Assembly: GCA_963803495.1 (NCBI GenBank)
Contig: CAWDMP010000002.1
Location: 2,728,001-2,792,000, forward strand
Origin: Persicitalea sp963803495
GTDB taxonomy: Bacteria; Bacteroidota; Bacteroidia; Cytophagales; Spirosomataceae
DNA length: 64,000 nucleotides
Reading direction: 5' to 3'
Shown: positions 44,913-53,187 of the stretch, in pieces
Numbering within the stretch: the first letter of the stretch is position 1
How the letters are laid out: each line of letters begins with the position of its first letter
The notes under the pieces: generated by a model
The model's input: only the letters and a program-made list of their open reading frames with translations
Databases searched by the model: none
Told to the model about the DNA's origin: nothing
Program-made: the position numbers and the translations under genes

Positions 44913-44939
44913 GATAACCTTTGGCCGCTGAGTTACCAC
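44913..44939 (+). promoter_or_regulatory. GATAACCTTT box, copy 3
   Basis: GATAACCTTT starts at 44913 and TTACCAC occupies 44933-44939 with the standard 20-base offset. A perfect 9-bp hairpin follows immediately. Confidence 0.6.
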
Positions 44940-44941
44940 TT

Positions 44942-44969
44942 CGGAGTATCAACCAAAACCGATACTCCG
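44942..44969. repeat. 9-bp inverted repeat ending at the ATG of the ICMT-like gene
   Basis: CGGAGTATC (44942-44950) and GATACTCCG (44961-44969) pair perfectly across a ten-base loop, and the ATG starts at 44970. An RNA hairpin here would sit over the ribosome-binding region and could control translation. Confidence 0.55.
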
Positions 44970-45617
44970 ATGAAAACGACCAAAGTTCTCGCCTCGCTCG
45001 CCCTTACGTCGATTATGTTCCTGCTGCCGTTGGCCGGAGCCCCCGCACTTTTATCATCGCCTCAAATTCTGTTTTTGGCAATCACGGGATTTTGGTCCCT
45101 GCTCACCCAACCCGCCATAGACTGGCGGCAGATACACCGTCGCCGCGCGCAAGACCACTACACCACGGCCTGGATTATGGTGGCTATCGTGGTGGGCCAA
45201 GGATTGGCGGTGACCGAATGGGCCTATTTCCAGCCCCGACACGAGCTATCTTTAAACCTGTCTACCGGCCTGGGGCTGGTGCTTATTTTGGCAGGAGGAA
45301 GCCTCAGGTACCGGTCTATCCGCACCTTGGGCAGGTACTTCACGGCCAGCGTCTGTGTGGGTCGTGATCAGCCCATCGTGGCCGACGGACCCTACAAATG
45401 GCTCCGGCACCCCAGCTACACGGGCGGACTGCTTACCGTCACGGGTACGCCGCTGCTGCTGGGTAGTACCGTGGCTGCCGTGGTAGCGCCGTCATTGTTG
45501 CTGCTGGCATACGTATTCAGGGTAGCCGCCGAGGAAAAGGCGATGCTGGCTGCTTTTGGCGATCGTTACCATAGCTACCAGAAACGTACTTGGCGGCTGC
45601 TACCTCCGATTTGGTAA
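44970..45617 (+). CDS. Isoprenylcysteine carboxyl methyltransferase-like membrane protein
   Basis: The 215-residue membrane protein has about five helices (VLASLALTSIMFLLPLAGAPALL, WIMVAIVVGQGLAVTEWAYF, TGLGLVLILAGGSLRYRSI, GLLTVTGTPLLLGSTVAAVVAPSLLLLAYVF). The ICMT/PEMT signature is DGPYKWLRHPSYTGGLL, followed by AEEKAMLAAFGDRYHSYQKRTWRLLPPIW, which holds the SAM and Arg-Glu-binding residues. Bacterial members methylate unknown acceptors such as lipids or small phenols. It follows GATAACCTTT copy 3 and a 9-bp hairpin. Confidence 0.82.
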   Translation: MKTTKVLASLALTSIMFLLPLAGAPALLSSPQILFLAITGFWSLLTQPAIDWRQIHRRRAQDHYTTAWIMVAIVVGQGLAVTEWAYFQPRHELSLNLSTGLGLVLILAGGSLRYRSIRTLGRYFTASVCVGRDQPIVADGPYKWLRHPSYTGGLLTVTGTPLLLGSTVAAVVAPSLLLLAYVFRVAAEEKAMLAAFGDRYHSYQKRTWRLLPPIW

Positions 45618-45671
45618 TCGGGGTAGCAATGCCCTGGTTTTAGAATTCATGCATTTTAAAGACCAAACCCT

Positions 45672-46358
45672 ATGACTATCGAACCCCAACCCCGCATCCG
45701 ACTACTGCTGGTGGAGGACAAGCACCTCATCGCGGAGGCCCTGGATCGTCTGCTTTCGCTCTGCCGTGATTTGGAAGTGGTAGCTATCGCCGGCAACCGC
45801 GACGACGCTGTCCATCAATTGTCGCTTCATACGTTCGACCTGGTACTCCTCGATCTTCAGATTCCCCTGCGACCCGCCGGAAGGCCAAAAGTGGTGGGGT
45901 TCGAGGTGTTGGAGTACCTGCGGCAAAGTCACAAAGGCATGAAGGTGATCATCCTGTCCAATCTCAACGGTTATTCATTCATCAAACAGGCCGAGCGCTC
46001 AGGAGCCGACGGGTATCTGATGAAAAACACTAATTTCAAAGAACTGTACGAGGCCATCGTGACGGTGCACGGCGGCGGAAGCTACTTTCAGGGCCAGGTG
46101 AAGATACAGCGCCAATCAAAAGCCGAAGACGACAACGCCCACGAACCCGTTGTCGCATTCGCCAGGCTTACCAAGCGGGAGCGCGAGGTCGTTGCGCTGC
46201 TCTCCCACGGTTTTACCAGCAAAGACATCGCTCTGGAACTGAAAATCAAAGCGGGTACCATAAATGAGTACCGCGACAACATCATTAGCAAACTCGACGC
46301 CAGGAACACCGCCGACATGATCCGTATCGTCTATGAAAATGGTTTGCTGGAAGCGTAA
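45672..46358 (+). CDS. LuxR/NarL-type response regulator
   Basis: The 228-residue protein has a receiver domain with acidic pocket VEDKH (Glu15/Asp16), phosphoacceptor Asp61 in VLLDLQIPL, a conserved Ser/Thr region VIILSNLNGYSFI and Lys in DGYLMKN. Its C-terminal LuxR HTH is LTKREREVVALLSHGFTSKDIALELKIKAGTINEYRDNIISKLDARN. The histidine-kinase gene starts inside its last codons (26-base overlap), so the two are translationally coupled. Targets are unknown; the neighbouring envelope genes are the natural candidates. Confidence 0.9.
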   Translation: MTIEPQPRIRLLLVEDKHLIAEALDRLLSLCRDLEVVAIAGNRDDAVHQLSLHTFDLVLLDLQIPLRPAGRPKVVGFEVLEYLRQSHKGMKVIILSNLNGYSFIKQAERSGADGYLMKNTNFKELYEAIVTVHGGGSYFQGQVKIQRQSKAEDDNAHEPVVAFARLTKREREVVALLSHGFTSKDIALELKIKAGTINEYRDNIISKLDARNTADMIRIVYENGLLEA

Positions 46359-48177
46359 TCTTCTGATTCTCTGCCTTTGGGTATCTACCCATGCCGCTAT
46401 GGCGGCCGACGATCCCTCGGTCATTACGTTGGGTGCGCAATTCCGGCAGCTCGACCTCACTTCCCGCGTGGGGTGGTGGCTGGATTCGACCTCCCGACTC
46501 GGCCTCGAAGCGGTGCGACGGCAGGAGGTCTTCACACCCAACCCGCACGACTACCTCAACTTCGGCATTACCAATGCTACCTGCTGGCTCCGGTTTTCGC
46601 TCGAAAACGCCACGGCCAATGCCCAGTCGCTGACGCTGGTTACGTCAGGCCTCGACAGCGCCTTTGTCTACATCATCGCCGGGGATTCGGTGGTACACCG
46701 GCAGCAGCAGGGAACGCACATCGCACCGGGACAGCGGGCCTTTCTCTCGGCTTTACAAGTTTTTACCATCGACGTTCCGGCTTCTCAGTCGCGCACCATT
46801 CTGATGCGACTCCGCATGAGCAACTACCCGTTGAGCATTTATCCGATGCAGTTGCTGGCTACCCCGCTCGTCTACCGGTACTTGCGGCGGATAGAGCTCT
46901 TTCGCAGCATCTACATTGGCGGCCTGGTGATCATCGTGCTGTTCGCGGCCTACATGGCGCTCGCGTTTTGGAAAAAGCTTTACCTCTACTACCTGCTCAT
47001 TGCGGTATCGTCGCTGAGCATGGTATCGATCTACAACGATTTCCACTATCTTTTCCTGGACGACTGCCCGCAGTTTATTCGGGATAAGAACGCCTACGGA
47101 CTTCTGGTCACGCTACTGTCGGTCGGCTATTTGTTGTTTGCCCGTGCGTTCGTCAGCTACGGTTATCGCCCGGGTCGGCGGGTACTCCGACTCAACCAGA
47201 TCTTGTTGATTGTCAATGGTTTGTTATTGTTTTTAGTGCTGTTTTACCAGCAAAACGTGTCGGAACTCCGCTGGGTGTTTTCCTGCGTAGTGATCGCCAA
47301 CAGCGCGCTCACGTATTTCTACGTGGGCAGTGCCATCCGCAACGGCTATCGTCCGGCCTGGTTTTTTGTGCTCGCTTCCACGCCCGTGATGGGCCTGAGC
47401 CTGTGGGAGGCGCTCGCGAGCTGGCATCACACGCCCATTCAGCAGATGCATACGCTCTATTACTCCTTTACGCTCTTCGAAATGTACGCCCTCATGCTGG
47501 GCCTGACCAAGCGTTTCAGAACCTACGAAAAAGAGCGCAAGGAAATGCAGCAGGAAATGTTCGAGAAGCAAATGCGGGTCGAGGAAAAAATTCGGCAGCG
47601 CATCGGGCTCGACCTGCACGACAAAGTAGGAGGGCTCCTGGCCGCTTTGAAGATAAACCTGTCGTTTCTAGAAAACAAAAGCAGCGAGCCCGAAGGCGAA
47701 TCCTACCGCCGGGTGTTCGAGATTCTGGACAACGCTGCCACTGAGACACGCCTCATCTCGCACAGTATGCTGTCAAACCAACTCAAAGAACGTGGCCTGG
47801 TGAGCATGCTGGCCGAATACTACAAAGATCTGGAAAAGCCTGAATTCGTATTTCAGACCAAGGGGATGCAGAATCGTCTGGAAACTTCGACGGAAATGAT
47901 GTTGTACGGCGTTGTCAACGAGATCATTACCAACGTGCTGAACCACGCCGATGCGCAGCGGGTGGACGTGCAGTTCAATCGTAATAAAAACGATGAGCTC
48001 ACCGTGGTCGTAGAAGACGACGGCCGGGGCTTCGACCTGTCGGCACCCGGCGGGCCGGGCCGAGGTTTGCTAAATCTCACGACCCGAGTGCGGGAGCATC
48101 TTCGTGGCGATCTGGTCATCGACTCTACCCCCGGCCGGGGTACGGTCGTGATGGTCAGGATCGACCTGCGCCGGTAG
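46333..48177 (+). CDS. 7TMR-DISM sensor histidine kinase
   Basis: The 614-residue protein has a signal peptide (NLLILCLWVSTHAAMA), a periplasmic 7TMR-DISM extracellular domain (WWLDSTSRLGLEAVRRQEVFTPN, NFGITNATCWLRFSLEN), then seven transmembrane helices from SIYIGGLVIIVLFAAYMALAF to LFEMYALMLGL. A coiled coil (TYEKERKEMQQEMFEKQMRVEEKI) and a HisKA_3 region follow, with phosphoacceptor His429 in RIGLDLHDKVGGLLAALK. The HATPase_c domain carries VNEIITNVLNHADA and VEDDGRGFDL. It pairs with the upstream LuxR-type regulator. The extracellular domain usually binds carbohydrate-like ligands; the signal here is unknown. Confidence 0.9.
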   Translation: MKMVCWKRNLLILCLWVSTHAAMAADDPSVITLGAQFRQLDLTSRVGWWLDSTSRLGLEAVRRQEVFTPNPHDYLNFGITNATCWLRFSLENATANAQSLTLVTSGLDSAFVYIIAGDSVVHRQQQGTHIAPGQRAFLSALQVFTIDVPASQSRTILMRLRMSNYPLSIYPMQLLATPLVYRYLRRIELFRSIYIGGLVIIVLFAAYMALAFWKKLYLYYLLIAVSSLSMVSIYNDFHYLFLDDCPQFIRDKNAYGLLVTLLSVGYLLFARAFVSYGYRPGRRVLRLNQILLIVNGLLLFLVLFYQQNVSELRWVFSCVVIANSALTYFYVGSAIRNGYRPAWFFVLASTPVMGLSLWEALASWHHTPIQQMHTLYYSFTLFEMYALMLGLTKRFRTYEKERKEMQQEMFEKQMRVEEKIRQRIGLDLHDKVGGLLAALKINLSFLENKSSEPEGESYRRVFEILDNAATETRLISHSMLSNQLKERGLVSMLAEYYKDLEKPEFVFQTKGMQNRLETSTEMMLYGVVNEIITNVLNHADAQRVDVQFNRNKNDELTVVVEDDGRGFDLSAPGGPGRGLLNLTTRVREHLRGDLVIDSTPGRGTVVMVRIDLRR

Positions 48178-48200
48178 TACATTGCTATCTGCTCAAACAG

Positions 48201-49508
48201 CTACTGTTTCCTGCGCACCCCCACCGGACAACCATTGTTGTACTTGGGCCCCCGCTGCCTGGGACATTGGTCGATGCCATCATGTACCCCGTCGCCGTCC
48301 GTATCGGGGCAGCCCCCGTTTCTGTAAGTACCCGGAATCTTGGGGCAAAAATCCACCTGATCGGGAATACCGTCGCCATCGGTGTCGGGACAGCCGCCGA
48401 AGCGCCGCAGGCCGGGCGTATCGGGACAGCCATCGTAGGCGTCACGGACACCGTCCTTGTCACGGTCAGGACAGCCTTTGACAGTACCTGCCACCGTGGG
48501 ACACTCATCGTTACGGTCGATCAGTCCGTCGCCATCAGAATCGGGGCAACCGCGTGTCTTGACCGTGCCAGGGTCATCGGGGCATAGATCGTTATAATCA
48601 GGAACACCGTCCTTATCACGATCGGGACAGCCGTGAGCCTTCGGACTGCCAGGCGCATCGGGACAGCGGTCGCGCTCGTCGGATACCCCGTCGCCGTCAC
48701 GGTCGCGGGGCGTGTGGACAAAACGGTAGATCAGGCCTACCGACAGAAAGCCGAATTTATCATTGGGCGTATCACTGTACGAATCGGCCTCTTCGGGGTT
48801 GATCAGTCTCCGACCGGAGGTAGCGTCCAGCTTATCGGTGCGGGCAAGATAAAATCGGTAGTCGACACCTACTTTCCACTGGTCAGTCAACTCATAATTA
48901 AACATCAATCCCAGCGGAATGACCCGCTCGTGGGTTTTGGTAATGCCCGGCGGACCAGTGGGAGGACCATAGCGGAAGAACAGAGGATTGCGTCCGCTCT
49001 CGTTGCTGTTGGTGAAGCGGACCAGTCGATCGGTCGTGATGTCGTAGGCATTTGCACTGAAAATCTGGAGGCCCAGCCCACCGTACACGCCTATATGCAG
49101 ATCGTTGCTCTTCGGTCGGCGGCCAAATTGCTCGGTCAGGTCCCAGCGGGCCAGTAGCTCAATGGTGTTGTACTCGTTAACGAAGTACGAATTGAAGAAT
49201 TCCTTTTTCTCCCCACCCAACCTGCCCGACGTGAAGTCCAGTCCCAGAGAGACCGCCGGCCGTAGCTGTTTCATCAGACTGATGCCTACCACGGCCTTCA
49301 TGTCCTGGCTATTGAGCTCGCCGAAAAATTGGGTGAGCCCGCCACGAATTGCCACCGAGTAAGGCGACAGGGTGGGGCCTCTGACGATGGCAGGCCGCCG
49401 CGCCCGCATCGCTGTCGTGTCGTTGGATCGGACAGCCGGTCGAACTTGCGAATAGACAGACAGAGCCGCTAACGAGAGACATACCGTCATGATGATGTGA
49501 CGTACCAT
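48201..49508 (-). CDS. Thrombospondin-type-3-repeat outer-membrane protein (first paralog)
   Basis: The 435-residue protein has a signal peptide (IIMTVCLSLAALSVYSQ) and an eight-stranded outer-membrane barrel (SPYSVAIRGGLTQFFGELN, AVSLGLDFTSGRLGGEKKEFFNSYF, FGFLSVGLIYRF). About six to seven calcium-binding thrombospondin type 3 repeats follow (RDRDGDGVSDERDRCPDAPG, DKDGVPDYNDLCPDDPG, DTDGDGIPDQVDFCP). It ends GCPVGVRRKQ with no OmpA domain, unlike typical OmpA/TSP3 proteins. The repeats are calcium-dependent rods that may bridge outer membrane and wall. The neighbouring minus-strand gene encodes a close paralog. Confidence 0.8.
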   Translation of the reverse strand: MVRHIIMTVCLSLAALSVYSQVRPAVRSNDTTAMRARRPAIVRGPTLSPYSVAIRGGLTQFFGELNSQDMKAVVGISLMKQLRPAVSLGLDFTSGRLGGEKKEFFNSYFVNEYNTIELLARWDLTEQFGRRPKSNDLHIGVYGGLGLQIFSANAYDITTDRLVRFTNSNESGRNPLFFRYGPPTGPPGITKTHERVIPLGLMFNYELTDQWKVGVDYRFYLARTDKLDATSGRRLINPEEADSYSDTPNDKFGFLSVGLIYRFVHTPRDRDGDGVSDERDRCPDAPGSPKAHGCPDRDKDGVPDYNDLCPDDPGTVKTRGCPDSDGDGLIDRNDECPTVAGTVKGCPDRDKDGVRDAYDGCPDTPGLRRFGGCPDTDGDGIPDQVDFCPKIPGTYRNGGCPDTDGDGVHDGIDQCPRQRGPKYNNGCPVGVRRKQ

Positions 49509-49637
49509 AATCTTTCGGATCGTTGGTTACACACGCCAATATAGAAAATTACTTCCGTAATCGCTTGATCTTACCTACCTTGTCTAGTATACGGAAAAGA
49601 TTCTGCACAATACTCCACCCAAACACAATTCCGCAAG

Positions 49638-50939
49638 CTATTCGTTGCTCTCCTCGTTTTCTACTACCGGACAGCCTTCGTTGTATTCAGGGCCGGGTTG
49701 ATCCGGGCATTTATCAATGCCGTCGTGCACACCGTCGCCGTCCGTATCGGGGCAGCCGCCATTTTCGTAGGTACCTCGCACGGTAGGGCAGAAGTCTACC
49801 TGGTCGGGAATGCCGTCGCCATCGGTATCGGGGCAGCCGCCGTAGCGTAGCAGGCCGGGCGTGTCGGGGCAATTGTCAATTTCGTCCTTCACTCCATCGC
49901 CGTCACGGTCAGGACAGCCCTTAAGGTTACCCGCTACGGTGGGGCACTCATCGTTGCGGTCGAGCACACCGTCGCCGTCTGTATCGGGGCAGCCACGGTT
50001 TTTGGCTGGGCCGGCGGCATCGGGGCACTGGTCCACATAATCGGGAATACCGTCACCATCCTGGTCGGGACAGCCGTAAAGCGCCTTGAGGCCCGGGACG
50101 TCGGGGCAGCGGTCGTATCGGTCGGGAATACCATCGCCATCCTGGTCCTTGAGCGGCTTGGTGAAGCGATGGGTGATCGAAACCGAAAGGAAGCCGTACT
50201 TGTCGTTGGGAGTATCGCTATAACTGGCCGATTCCTCGGGATTGATCAACCGGCGGCCGGAGGTGGCATCGAGCTTGTCGGTGCGCACCAGATAATAACG
50301 GTAGTCGGCACTCAACATCAACGTTTGTGAGAGCCGGTAGCCGAGTGACAGCCCGAGGGGGATGGTGCGTTCGTTGGTTTTGTTGATTCCCAATCTTCCT
50401 TGCGGTGCGCCGTAGGTGGCAAACAGGGGGTTGCGCGCGCTATTGGCGCCGTTGGTGAATCGCACGAGTTGGTTGGTTGTCAGGTCGTAAGCCTTGCTAC
50501 TGAAAGACATGAATCCCACGCCGCCGTAGGCCGTCAGGTTCAGCCTTCTTGTCCTGGGGTCCGGGTTAAATTGCTCGATCAGATTCCAGCGGGCCAGGAG
50601 TTCGACGGACGTAAAGTTGCTTTCGAAGTAAGAGTTGAAGAACTCCTGCTTTTCCCCGCCCAGCTTGCCAGCGGTCAAATCGAGGCCCACGCCGAATACC
50701 GGACTGAAATGCCGGATGACACTTACACCGCCCATGGGCTTCATTTTTTGCCCATTCAATTCGCCAAAAAACTGCGTCAACCCGCCCCGTACCACAAAGG
50801 AATAGGGCGAAAGGGCACGGGTGGGAAAGCTATCGGCCGGAATGGCGTTGTTTGCGGGCGTGGGGGTAGCGCGGCCCTGGGCCAGCACTGAAATCGAGGC
50901 TGCTAATAGATAACTCAGTAGCAATAAGCGACGTACCAT
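49638..50939 (-). CDS. Thrombospondin-type-3-repeat outer-membrane protein (second paralog)
   Basis: The 433-residue protein is a clear paralog of the product of 48201-49508. Shared elements are SPYSFVVRGGLTQFFGELNGQKM, GLDLTAGKLGGEKQEFFNSYF, KLDATSGRRLINPEESASYSDTPNDKYGFLSVSITHRF, and about six DxDxDGxxDxxDxCP repeats. The signal peptide is LLLLSYLLAASISVLAQ, and the C-terminus is EYNEGCPVVENEESNE. The 129-base gap between the two genes holds no gene. Tandem duplication is evident from gene order and identity. ATG 50939 is chosen because it starts the signal peptide; an earlier ATG at 50969 would add ten residues. Confidence 0.8.
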   Translation of the reverse strand: MVRRLLLLSYLLAASISVLAQGRATPTPANNAIPADSFPTRALSPYSFVVRGGLTQFFGELNGQKMKPMGGVSVIRHFSPVFGVGLDLTAGKLGGEKQEFFNSYFESNFTSVELLARWNLIEQFNPDPRTRRLNLTAYGGVGFMSFSSKAYDLTTNQLVRFTNGANSARNPLFATYGAPQGRLGINKTNERTIPLGLSLGYRLSQTLMLSADYRYYLVRTDKLDATSGRRLINPEESASYSDTPNDKYGFLSVSITHRFTKPLKDQDGDGIPDRYDRCPDVPGLKALYGCPDQDGDGIPDYVDQCPDAAGPAKNRGCPDTDGDGVLDRNDECPTVAGNLKGCPDRDGDGVKDEIDNCPDTPGLLRYGGCPDTDGDGIPDQVDFCPTVRGTYENGGCPDTDGDGVHDGIDKCPDQPGPEYNEGCPVVENEESNE

Positions 50940-51097
50940 ATTCTTCAATTTTTTCGGTGATATAGACAAAAGTAAAAACCTATGCCCGCAATTCCTTGCC
51001 CTTTCTTACTTTATCGCGTATTTGACCGAACTTTACCCGGGCGAAGCAGTTTAGGATAGGGTAGAAATTACCTTGGAACACCGAACCGAAACAGCAC

Positions 51098-51832
51098 ATG
51101 AGCGTCGTCCCCTACAAAGACCAGAACACCACCAAACGCGAGCAAGTCGCCGAGATGTTCGACAACATTTCGCCCAAATACGATTTTCTGAACCACCTGC
51201 TCAGCGGTGGCATCGACATCCTGTGGCGCAAGAAGGCCATTCGTCTGCTCAGAAAAGCCCAGCCTGCGGCCGAGACCAGGACGGTCCTCGACATTGCCAC
51301 CGGTACCGGCGACTTCGCCATCGAGGCCCTGGCGCTGAAGCCCGACAAGATCGTGGGCGTCGATATTTCGGAGGGAATGCTGGCCGTCGGGCGGGAGAAA
51401 ATTCGCAAATTGGGGCACCAGGACACTATCGAACTACGCACGGGCGACTCGGAAAACCTACCCTTCGCAGACAATTATTTCGACGCCGTGATCGTTTCCT
51501 TTGGCGTGCGCAATTTCCAGAATCTGCTCGCCGGATTGTCCGACATGCAGCGCGTTATGCGCCCCGGCGGTACCTGCGTGGTGGTGGAATTCTCCAAGCC
51601 CAAAGCGTTTCCGTTCAAGCAGGTTTACAATTTCTACTTTAAATATATCTTGCCGACCGTCGGCAAGCTGGTTTCCAAAGATAGCTCGGCCTACACCTAT
51701 TTGCCCGAATCGGTACAGGCTTTCCCCGACGGCAGCGATTTTCTGGCCATCTACCGACAGGCGGGCTTCATCAATACTCAATGCATACCACTTACATTCG
51801 GCATCTGCTCCATCTACATAGGTCACAAATAG
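51098..51832 (+). CDS. ubiE: Demethylmenaquinone methyltransferase (UbiE/MenG)
   Basis: The 244-residue SAM methyltransferase makes menaquinone in the last step of the pathway. Landmarks are the N-terminal family phrase REQVAEMFDNISPKYDFLNHLLSGGIDILWRKKAIRLL, motif I VLDIATGTGDFAIEALAL, and the conserved GVDISEGMLAVGREKI, FDAVIVSFGVRNFQNLLAGLSDMQRVMRPGG and VVEFSKPKAFPFKQVYNFYFKYILPTVGKLVSKD. Bacteroidota respire with menaquinone, so this is MenG-type activity. Its 3' end overlaps the porT start by 52 bases in another frame, a tight translational link. Confidence 0.95.
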   Translation: MSVVPYKDQNTTKREQVAEMFDNISPKYDFLNHLLSGGIDILWRKKAIRLLRKAQPAAETRTVLDIATGTGDFAIEALALKPDKIVGVDISEGMLAVGREKIRKLGHQDTIELRTGDSENLPFADNYFDAVIVSFGVRNFQNLLAGLSDMQRVMRPGGTCVVVEFSKPKAFPFKQVYNFYFKYILPTVGKLVSKDSSAYTYLPESVQAFPDGSDFLAIYRQAGFINTQCIPLTFGICSIYIGHK

Positions 51833-52521
51833 TGGCCTTACTACTGCTGCTGGGCACGCTGGCCCCCGTGGCAATACAGGCCCAGGGCATAGGGTACAAA
51901 CGGCGTCATCTCGAATTTTACGACGATAAGCCCATTCATTACGGCTTCCTGCTGTCGCTGCCCATCACCCGCTTCAACATCCGCCACAGCGACACCTTCC
52001 TGGAATCCGACTCGGCCTACGCCATCAACTCACCCGCGCAGGGCGCGTTTCGGGTGGGTTTTACGGTCAACGCTTTTCTGAACGACCGCTTCGACGTGCG
52101 CACCACGCCTTCGGTTTCGCTCTACGAGCGGCAGGTCCGGTACAGCTACCCCAACTCCGAAGACCGTTTCGAAAATCGCGAGTCGACCTGGATCGAAATT
52201 CCGTTGCTGCTCAAGTACAAGTCAGAGCGGCGCGGCAATACCCGCATGTACCTGGTGGCGGGGGTGGGGCTGGGCATCGAGACCAATGTCAAGCGCAGCC
52301 GTGGCGGTGGTGGGGGTACCCAGCTCGACACCAAAACCTCCGACCTCACGCTCGAGTACGGCGTGGGTCTGGAGCAGTTTTTCCAGTATTTCAAGTTTGC
52401 GCCCGAGCTGCGTTTTTCGCACGGTCTGGGCAACATCCTGGTACCTGGCAACGACCCCGCCAACTCCGGCATCAGCCGCCTCACGACGCATACCGTGTCG
52501 CTCTGCCTCAATTTCGAATAA
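51781..52521 (+). CDS. porT: Type IX secretion component PorT
   Basis: The 246-residue outer-membrane barrel protein has a signal peptide (IVALLLLLGTLAPVAIQAQG) and PorT-like strands: RHLEFYDDKPIHYGFLLSLPITRFNIRHSDTFLE, GAFRVGFTVNAFLNDRFDVRTTPSVSLYERQVRYSYP, STWIEIPLLLKYKSERRGNTRMYLVAGVGLGIE, FAPELRFSHGLGNILVPGN. PorT is needed for assembly or export by the type IX system, which fits the sorting-tail protein at 32887-35110. The ubiE-porT pair is common in this phylum. The start lies within the ubiE gene. Confidence 0.88.
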   Translation: MHTTYIRHLLHLHRSQIVALLLLLGTLAPVAIQAQGIGYKRRHLEFYDDKPIHYGFLLSLPITRFNIRHSDTFLESDSAYAINSPAQGAFRVGFTVNAFLNDRFDVRTTPSVSLYERQVRYSYPNSEDRFENRESTWIEIPLLLKYKSERRGNTRMYLVAGVGLGIETNVKRSRGGGGGTQLDTKTSDLTLEYGVGLEQFFQYFKFAPELRFSHGLGNILVPGNDPANSGISRLTTHTVSLCLNFE

Positions 52522-52577
52522 GTACCGCTTGATTTTCAGTGAGTTGATTTTTTAGCAAAAAAAAGTCGACCGAATAG

Positions 52578-52608
52578 TTGCAAACCAAAAGCCACTCCTG
52601 CATATTTG
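52578..52608 (+). promoter_or_regulatory. -33/-7 promoter of tRNA-Val
   Basis: TTG (52578-52580), a 20-base spacer and CATATTTG (52601-52608) fit the Bacteroidota promoter. The tRNA starts at 52630. Confidence 0.6.
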
Positions 52609-52629
52609 CACTCCCAAACGGAAACGTGC

Positions 52630-52704
52630 GGGCGCTTAGCTCAGTTGGTTCAGAGCACCTGCCTTACAAGCAGGGGGTCGGGGGTTCGAATCCCTCAGCG
52701 CCCA
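52630..52704 (+). tRNA. tRNA-Val (anticodon UAC)
   Basis: The 75-base cloverleaf has acceptor stem GGGCGCT/AGCGCCC, a D-arm GCTC/GAGC, and anticodon stem CCTGC/GCAGG around loop CTTACAA with anticodon TAC. The T-arm is GGGGG TTCGAAT CCCTC, with one G-T wobble pair. The discriminator is A, and CCA is not encoded. It is preceded by a -33/-7 promoter and followed by a strong terminator, so it is transcribed singly. Confidence 0.97.
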
Positions 52705-52720
52705 CAGATTATCAGTCAGG

Positions 52721-52764
52721 TGCCTAGAAATTACTCCGATGAGATGTTTCTAGGCATTTTTTTT
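52721..52764 (+). terminator. Rho-independent terminator after tRNA-Val
   Basis: Perfect 10-bp stem TGCCTAGAAA (52721-52730) / TTTCTAGGCA (52747-52756), a 16-base loop, then eight T (52757-52764). Confidence 0.9.
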
Positions 52765-52850
52765 GAAGTTTGAAAAATTGCATTTATTTTGATGCCACCT
52801 GACTATTAGTCATTACCACTTCCATTTATCCAATTCGACTTACCTCACCT

Positions 52851-53180
52851 ATGAAGTTGGAGACACATTTTCTGAAAAGCAGCGATTTCAAGACTATTTA
52901 CGGCAGTGGCGTATTTGGTGGTATTACGCCGCAGGGATTAATAAATATAAATTTCTTTACAGAAAGGGTTCCTTTACCCACGAAAATTGTTTTAGAAGTT
53001 GATGAGTCGACAGGACAAGTTGGAGGCGAGATAGAAAGAGAGGGAAAAGAAGGTATAGTTCGAGAAGTGAACTGTGGCATCCTCTTGGATATTTCGGCCG
53101 CCAAGCAATTACTTACTTGGCTTGAAGATAAGATACATCAGTACGAGGAAATCAATCAGGAGATAGAAAAAAATTTTTGA
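52851..53180 (+). CDS. Hypothetical protein, first gene of low-GC cassette
   Basis: The 109-residue soluble protein reads ETHFLKSSDFKTIYGSGVFGGITPQGLININFFTERVPLPTKIVLEVDES and ends in DISAAKQLLTWLEDKIHQYEEI. I recognise the 'GVFGGITPQGxIxxxFFxER' style as a widespread small hypothetical family, often in mobile regions, with no function known to me. It is AT-rich and follows the tRNA-Val terminator by about 87 bases. The next gene starts eight bases on, so three genes form one cassette. Confidence 0.7.
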   Translation: MKLETHFLKSSDFKTIYGSGVFGGITPQGLININFFTERVPLPTKIVLEVDESTGQVGGEIEREGKEGIVREVNCGILLDISAAKQLLTWLEDKIHQYEEINQEIEKNF

Positions 53181-53187
53181 AATAGCT

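Noticed and set aside
52680..52710. A tRNA-anchored integrative element with a second attachment site
   Set aside because: No second copy of the tRNA-Val 3' end was found in the window, so an att pair is not supported here.
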